Shown here piece after piece: positions 7,266 to 11,756 of a DNA stretch of 11,756 nt. How positions within the stretch are numbered: the stretch's first letter is position 1; every line of letters starts with the position of its first letter. The notes below the pieces were generated by a model. It saw only the letters and a program-made list of their open reading frames with translations, was not told where the DNA came from and did no database searches. The DNA lies in NCBI GenBank assembly GCA_035266225.1, contig DATFNV010000753.1:1-11756 (forward strand), in the 5' to 3' direction. The position numbers were made by a program, and so were the translations under genes. This DNA is from DATFNV01 sp035266225. Lineage in GTDB: Bacteria; Planctomycetota; Planctomycetia; Gemmatales; Gemmataceae.

Positions 7266-8209
7266 CGCCGCCGGAGTTCCGCGGCCTGCTCCTGTCGGCG
7301 AGCGAGGCCGGCCGGGTCGGCGGGCTGCGCCTGGAACTGGTGGCCCGCGCGGGCGGCACCGGCCTCGGCTCCTGCTACCAGCAGGTGCCGCTGCGCGTGC
7401 TGCCGCCGTTCCCCCTCGGCGACGGCCGTCCCGCTTTGGTCTACCTGCTCAACCCCACCGCCGGCCTCCTCGACGGCGACGGCCAACTCGTGTGCCTCAC
7501 GGCGCGAGCGGGGACGCGGGCCGTCGTCGTCGGCCAGTCGGCGACGCGCATCCACCCCTGCCCGGTCGGCTTCGCGACGCAGCAATGGCGCATCCGCGTG
7601 GAAGCCGGGGCGGTGCTGGTGGTGTTACCCGGCCCGAGCATTCCCTTCGCCCGCTGTCGCTACTACCAGCGCGTCGCGGTGGAGCTGGACGAGGGAGCCG
7701 GCTTCGTCTGGGGCGACGTGGGACTCGCCGGGCGCTACGCGCGCGGGGCGGCGTCGGAGCGGTTCCGCTTCGCCGCCCTGGTGCAGGAGTTTCAAGTGCG
7801 CCGGCGTGGGCAGCTCGTCTTCCGCGACCACTTGGCGTGGCGCGGGCCGTGGGACGAGGCGACCGCGGCCTGGCACTTCGGCGGCGGGTCGGCCTGGGGC
7901 AGCGTGTTCGCAACCGAGCCGGCGCCGGACACGGGCGGGGCACGGTTCACGACGGCTGGCGGCGACACCTGTGTGCGCTGGACGGGGCACGCGGAACAGG
8001 TGACAGCCGACGTGGTCCGCGCGGCGCTGCAACTCGCGGCGGCCCTGAGCGATGGTCCGTCCGACGGCTGGGGGTTCCGGGATGAGTTGGCGCCGGTGCA
8101 TTGGTTTTCCGTGCAGCGCGATCTCCGGACGCCCTCCCCCCCGAACACGCCGGGGGGGTGATCCCCTCCGTCGGACTGTTCTCGCCGAGCGGCAAGGGTC
8201 GAACAACTA

Positions 8210-8289
8210 AGAGTCAGTTGCGGAAGCCGCTTGCGGCTTAGCGGAAGCTGGAATCCGCTAAGCCGCAAGCGGCTTCCGCAACAGACTCT
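8210..8289. repeat. Long hairpin between convergent ureD and ThuA-like gene (possible bidirectional terminator)
   Basis: The arms 8217-8245 and 8254-8282 are perfect complements over 29 bp around an 8-base loop. After a single A/A mismatch the pairing continues for 6 bp (8210-8215 with 8284-8289). The outer arm overlaps the stop codon (8288-8290) of the minus-strand ThuA-like gene. Located at the meeting point of two convergent operons, it could stop transcription from both sides, but there is no T-run typical of an intrinsic terminator. It may equally be a dispersed repeat of the same kind as the other palindromes here. Confidence 0.92.
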
Positions 8290-9247
8290 AAATCCCGCGC
8301 TTCTTCACCGCCAATTTGCCGTCGTCGATGAGCTGCTCCAACTCGTCGCGGGTCAGGGTCTTTGACGGCACCCCCTTCTCCGGCACCTCCAGCTTCGACA
8401 CCCAGGCGACGGCGTTGAGAAGCAGGGTGCGGAAGTTGTCGTCGGCCAGGTTGGCGTGCTTGTGCAGGCCGGTGAAGCCGAAGCCGCGGGCGCCCTCGGG
8501 CCGCTCGTAGGCCCAGGCCATCACCTGCTTCTTCCCCGCCGACACTTCCTCCCACACCGCCGGGTTGCCGCCGTGCGAGCTGGACTTTTTCCCCTCCCCC
8601 TGGATTGTGTTCTTCGGCGGCAGGGCGACGAGGATCGGCGTCACGCCTTTCATCTCTTCCACGAAGCGCATGTGGTAGTACCACTCGTCGTTGATCGTGA
8701 ATGGCTTGACGCCGCGCGTGACTTCGTGCTTGGGCAGTTCCTTGAAATCGGGCGTCCACCAGGGGTTGACCGACCAGAACGTCTCGAAATAGCCGCCGAG
8801 CCACTTGAGGTAGTTGTCGCCCTGGTCGCCCTTGTTGACCTCGACGCCGTAGTGGATCGCCATGAAGCCGGCGCCGCGCGCGACGGCCTCCTTGACCGCG
8901 TCGTTGACCGCGGTGCCGCCGTGGTTGAGCAGGACGATGACCGTGTCGGCGTGCTTGAGGTCCTTCGGCCACTTCGCCTTGGTGTGGACCACGCACCAGG
9001 CCTTGGGGTAGGTGGCGTTGATCGTGCGGGCGAAGTAGATGGCGGCGGCCAGGAACTCGTGGTTGCCGCGGTCGCCGTGCGGGTCGGTGTCGGCGACGAA
9101 AACGATCTTCTTGACATCCTTGGCGTCCTTCTGCGCCTCGTAGTCGAAGATGTCGCGCTCCTTCTTGTCGCCGTCCGCGTAAGCGGGGGCGGCCAGGAGG
9201 GCGGCGACGAGGAACGCCAGGTGACGGCCGGGGAGTCGTGCGCGCAT
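8288..9247 (-). CDS. Exported ThuA-domain protein (glutamine amidotransferase-like fold)
   Basis: 319 residues. An N-terminal signal peptide (hydrophobic LAFLVAALLAAPAYA, likely cut after residue 24) predicts secretion. Residues 47-284 resemble the ThuA (trehalose utilisation) domain: a first strand KIVFVADTDPHG, GNHEFLAAA, DTVIVLLNHGG, GAGFMAIHYGVEV (125-137), GGNPAVWEE, GARGFGFTGLHKH (252-264) and a final NAVAWVSKLEV. Proteins of this kind are numerous in planctomycetes, often near sugar-utilisation or cytochrome-type proteins, and mostly lack a tested function. The C-terminus is lysine-rich (LAVKKRGI). The stop codon lies within the outer arm of the hairpin at 8210-8289. Fold assignment is good; the activity is unknown. 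Confidence 0.85.
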   Translation of the reverse strand: MRARLPGRHLAFLVAALLAAPAYADGDKKERDIFDYEAQKDAKDVKKIVFVADTDPHGDRGNHEFLAAAIYFARTINATYPKAWCVVHTKAKWPKDLKHADTVIVLLNHGGTAVNDAVKEAVARGAGFMAIHYGVEVNKGDQGDNYLKWLGGYFETFWSVNPWWTPDFKELPKHEVTRGVKPFTINDEWYYHMRFVEEMKGVTPILVALPPKNTIQGEGKKSSSHGGNPAVWEEVSAGKKQVMAWAYERPEGARGFGFTGLHKHANLADDNFRTLLLNAVAWVSKLEVPEKGVPSKTLTRDELEQLIDDGKLAVKKRGI

Positions 9248-9301
9248 GAGGGTGCCTGCCTGAAAAAGGGTGATACGTCGGGGGGGGCAATCCAGGCAGT
9301 C

Positions 9302-9330
9302 ATGCTAAAACGGGAGACGAGCCGCGTCAA
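9302..9330 (-). promoter_or_regulatory. Candidate promoter for the ThuA-like gene
   Basis: On the minus strand TTGACG (9330-9325) is followed after 17 bases by TAGCAT (9307-9302). The -35 matches at five of six positions and the -10 at four of six. Transcription would start near 9295, about 50 bases before the ATG. Sequence-based prediction only. Confidence 0.4.
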
Positions 9331-9347
9331 CGCCCGCGGAAGTGGAG

Positions 9348-9375
9348 TTGCGGCCGCGGGGAAGGTTGCTATAAG
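9348..9375 (+). promoter_or_regulatory. Candidate promoter for the small unknown protein gene
   Basis: TTGCGG (9348-9353) and TATAAG (9370-9375) are separated by 16 bases. The -10 matches at five of six positions. It would give a leader of about 43 bases before the ATG at 9425 and is divergent from the candidate promoter of the ThuA-like gene. Confidence 0.4.
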
Positions 9376-9424
9376 TCGTCGCGAAGGCGTGCCGTCCCGT
9401 CCGCCCCAGGTCAGGGAGCGAATC

Positions 9425-9898
9425 ATGAAAGAGTCCGGCCGGCTGTTCTGGATGGTCGTGGGGATCGGCCTGGGGGCGCTGGGCGTCGCCGCCTGGTCGA
9501 TGAAGGCGCCGCCGGCGCTGGCGGGGACCGCCGACCGCCATGAGGACTTCGTCATGTGTACCGGCTCGGTTTCGACCAACCCGCGCGCCCCGACCGACGG
9601 CGTCTGGCTGCTCGACTACCACTCGGGCAAACTGCTGGCCACCGTCATCGACCGCGACAAGGGCAAGATCAACGGCTGGGCCGAGACCGACCTGGTGACC
9701 GAGTTCGGTCTGGCGCCGCGGGCCAACGTCCATTTCCTGATGACCACGGGTCAAATCTCGATCGGCCAGGCGGCGCTGTACGTCGCCGAGACCACCTCGG
9801 GCAAGTTCGGCGTCTACACGATGGGCCCGCGCCCCGACGGACAGCCCGGGTTCGTCATCAAGCGCCACGACATGGTCGCGTTCCGGGCGGACAGGTAA
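9425..9898 (+). CDS. Small exported or membrane-anchored protein of unknown function
   Basis: 157 residues. One hydrophobic segment (about residues 8-24, LFWMVVGIGLGALGVAAW) follows a short charged start, so the protein is anchored or secreted, perhaps cut after ALA near residue 33. The remainder is a single soluble domain beginning DFVMCTGSV (41-49), followed by DGVWLLDYHSGKLLATVIDR (58-77), a central NVHFLMTTGQISIGQAALYVAE (101-122) and GKFGVYTMGP. The alternating pattern suggests a beta-rich fold. I recall similar proteins as conserved hypotheticals in planctomycetes but assign no function. The ATG has a good AGGGAG site at 9413-9418. It lies between divergent ThuA-like and downstream cytochrome-type genes. 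Confidence 0.85.
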   Translation: MKESGRLFWMVVGIGLGALGVAAWSMKAPPALAGTADRHEDFVMCTGSVSTNPRAPTDGVWLLDYHSGKLLATVIDRDKGKINGWAETDLVTEFGLAPRANVHFLMTTGQISIGQAALYVAETTSGKFGVYTMGPRPDGQPGFVIKRHDMVAFRADR

Positions 9899-10016
9899 GG
9901 CGGATTGCCGGATTGCGGACGGGACTGGCTTTTTCCCCCTCCGGCTGCGATAATACTTCTAGTCCACCCTCCCCGCCGGCGCCCCCGCCCTCCCACCACG
10001 CACCGCGAGCCGCCAC

Positions 10017-11756
10017 ATGAGAGCATCCGTGGTCCTGGCAACGGTCGCGATAGTCGTAGCGGTCGCGACGGCGCGCGCCGACGAGAGGCCGTCGCCCCAG
10101 GCCGTCGAGTTCTTCGAGTCGAAGGTGCGCCCGGTCCTGGCCGAGAATTGCTTCGCGTGTCACGGCCCCGAGAAGCAGAAGGGCGGCCTGCGCCTCGACT
10201 CGCGGGCCAACCTCCTCAAGGGGGCCGGCGGCGAGCCGGTCGTCGTCCTTGGCGATCCCGACAGCAGCGCCCTCATCAAGGCCGTGCGCCACGACGGCGA
10301 CACGAAAATGCCGCCGAAGAAGAAGCTGTCCGACCCGGCCATCGACGCCCTGGCGGCCTGGGTCAAGATGGGCGCCCCGTGGCCGGAACAGGCCGCGAAG
10401 GGGGCGTCCTCGGTGGCGGAGGCGCGCGCCAAGCACTGGGCCTTTCAGCCGATCCGCAAGCCGTTGCCCCCGTCCGTCCGCCGCCGCGACTGGGCGAAGA
10501 CGCCGCTCGACCTGTTCGTCCTGGCGAAACTCGAAGAGCAAGGGCTGGAGCCGGCACCCCCCGCCGACCGGCGCACCCTCATTCGGCGCGCGGCCCTCGA
10601 CCTGACCGGGCTGCCGCCGGCGCCCGACGAGGTCGAGGCGTTCGTCAACGACCCCGCGCCGGACGCCTGGGAGAAGGTCATCGACCGGCTGCTGTCCTCG
10701 CCGCCCTACGGCGAGCGCTGGGCCCGCCACTGGCTCGACGTCGCCCGCTACGCCGACACCAAGGGCTACGTCTTCCAGGAGGAACGCCGCTACCCGTTCG
10801 CCTACACCTATCGCGATTATGTCATTCGCGCCTTCAACGACGACCTGCCCTACGACCAGTTCGTGGTTCAGCAGATCGCGGCCGACAAGCTGCCGGGCGA
10901 CGACAAGCGCCCGCTGGCGGCGCTGGGCTTCCTGACGCTGGGCCGTCGCTTCCTCAACAGCACGCCCGACATCATCGACGACCGCCTGGACGTCGTCATG
11001 CGCGGCCTGCAGGGGATGACCGTCGGCTGCGCCCGCTGCCACGACCACAAGTTCGACCCCATCCCCATGCGGGACTATTACTCGCTCTACGGGGTCTTCG
11101 CCAGCAGCGTCGAACCGAAGGAGTTGCCGGTCCTGGCGACCCCGGACCCGACACCGGCCTACCTCGCCTACGAAAAGGAGCGGAAGGCGCTGGAACAGGC
11201 GGTCAAGGATTTCGAGGAGAAGAATAAGGAGGAGTTGCAAAAGAAGAACCGCAAGTTCTTCGAGGAGCGGCGCGAGCTGCAAAACAAGGTCGATAAGCTC
11301 AGGGCGACACACCCCGGCGCCCCGCCGCAGGCGATGGTGCTGATCGACGCAGTGCAGCCGGTCGAGCCAGTGGTCTTCCTGCGCGGCAACCCGAACAACC
11401 ACGGGCCGGCGGTGCCGCGGCAGTTCCTGGAAGTGCTGTCCCCCAACGCGCGCAAGCCGTTCACCGACGGCAGCGGCCGACTGGAGCTGGCGCGGGCCAT
11501 CGCCAGCAAGGACAACCCACTCACGGCGCGCGTCATGGTCAACCGCGTCTGGCTGCACCACTTCGGCCGCGGCCTGGTGCGGACGCCGGGCGACTTCGGC
11601 CTCCGCGGCGAGCCGCCGACGCACCCCGAGCTGCTCGACTACCTCGCGCGGTCCTTCATGGAAGAGGGGTGGTCGATCAAAAAGCTACACAAGACGATCC
11701 TGCTATCGACCACTTATCAGCAGAGCAGCGAGGCGAACGCGAAACCGCAAGCGTTT
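10017..11756 (+). CDS. PSCyt1-DUF1549-DUF1553 cytochrome-type protein, N-terminal part
   Basis: 580 codons open to the right edge without a stop. A signal peptide (hydrophobic residues 4-19, likely cut after ARA, residue 21) leads to a PSCyt1-like cytochrome domain with C45-F-A-C48-H49 (NCFACHGPEKQKGGLRLDS) and a KMPPKKKLS tail with a possible Met ligand. The DUF1549/PSCyt2 domain runs from about residue 140 to 365 (KTPLDLFVLAKLE, RRAALDLTGLPP, RWARHWLDVARYADT) and holds a second CxxCH, C338-A-R-C341-H342, in GCARCHDHKFDPI. A charged helical stretch (about 380-430) may be a coiled coil. The DUF1553/PSD1 domain starts near residue 480 (GRLELARAI, NPLTARVMVNRVW, GLVRTPGDFGLRGEPPTHPELLDYLA). This architecture is characteristic of planctomycetes, usually paired with a DUF1501 gene downstream. 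Function is not established. A GATAAT at 9949-9954 is a weak promoter candidate. Confidence 0.95.
   Translation, partial: MRASVVLATVAIVVAVATARADERPSPQAVEFFESKVRPVLAENCFACHGPEKQKGGLRLDSRANLLKGAGGEPVVVLGDPDSSALIKAVRHDGDTKMPPKKKLSDPAIDALAAWVKMGAPWPEQAAKGASSVAEARAKHWAFQPIRKPLPPSVRRRDWAKTPLDLFVLAKLEEQGLEPAPPADRRTLIRRAALDLTGLPPAPDEVEAFVNDPAPDAWEKVIDRLLSSPPYGERWARHWLDVARYADTKGYVFQEERRYPFAYTYRDYVIRAFNDDLPYDQFVVQQIAADKLPGDDKRPLAALGFLTLGRRFLNSTPDIIDDRLDVVMRGLQGMTVGCARCHDHKFDPIPMRDYYSLYGVFASSVEPKELPVLATPDPTPAYLAYEKERKALEQAVKDFEEKNKEELQKKNRKFFEERRELQNKVDKLRATHPGAPPQAMVLIDAVQPVEPVVFLRGNPNNHGPAVPRQFLEVLSPNARKPFTDGSGRLELARAIASKDNPLTARVMVNRVWLHHFGRGLVRTPGDFGLRGEPPTHPELLDYLARSFMEEGWSIKKLHKTILLSTTYQQSSEANAKPQAF

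Noticed and set aside
9858..11624. 588-codon minus-strand open frame opposite the PSCyt1/DUF1549 gene
   Set aside because: The plus strand shows clear domains with CxxCH motifs throughout; the minus-strand product is low-complexity and unrecognisable.

Overview
This is a GC-rich chromosomal window, most likely from a planctomycete (Planctomycetota, probably the Gemmata/Gemmataceae side). The best evidence is the gene entering from the right edge. It has a signal peptide, a PSCyt1-type CxxCH cytochrome domain, a DUF1549 (PSCyt2) domain with a second CxxCH, and the start of a DUF1553 (PSD1) domain, an architecture typical of planctomycetes. The exported ThuA-like protein and the abundant intergenic palindromes fit the same picture. 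The lineage is inferred; there is no rRNA in the window.

Layout. (1) Positions 1-1108, minus strand: a two-gene molybdenum hydroxylase (xanthine dehydrogenase/isoquinoline oxidoreductase superfamily). A small [2Fe-2S] subunit comes first, then a large molybdopterin subunit with a twin-arginine motif that runs off the left edge; the two genes overlap by ATGA. (2) 1239-2948, minus strand: an exported amidohydrolase of the D-aminoacylase type that lacks the usual HxH and Cys metal ligands. (3) 2949-3278: a divergent intergenic region with a plausible promoter for the amidohydrolase. (4) 3279-8161, plus strand: a urease operon ureA-ureB-ureC-ureF-ureG-ureD with no ureE. (5) 8288-9247, minus strand: an exported ThuA-domain protein convergent with ureD. 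(6) 9425-9898, plus strand: a small membrane-anchored or secreted protein of unknown function. (7) 10017-11756, plus strand: the planctomycete cytochrome-type PSCyt1/DUF1549/DUF1553 protein, cut by the right edge.

Function. UreA, UreB and UreC form the nickel urease and all active-site residues of UreC are present. UreF, UreG and UreD are the maturation proteins. The nickel chaperone UreE is missing, and UreG carries a short His-rich N-terminus that may partly compensate. The nearby molybdenum hydroxylase and amidohydrolase could belong to a nitrogen-scavenging neighbourhood, but that link is only contextual.

The most unusual feature is a set of unrelated palindromic elements at gene junctions. 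There is a perfect 43-bp inverted repeat between ureB and ureC that contains the ureB stop codon. A perfect 19-bp inverted repeat lies between ureC and ureF, and its core recurs near 1191-1209. A short hairpin starts immediately after the ureF stop and lies inside the ureG reading frame. A 29-bp perfect (36-bp imperfect) hairpin lies between ureD and the convergent ThuA-like gene. They look like mobile or REP-type repeats that have settled in the operon and may set subunit-to-accessory expression ratios. No tRNA, rRNA, CRISPR array, transposase or phage gene was seen.
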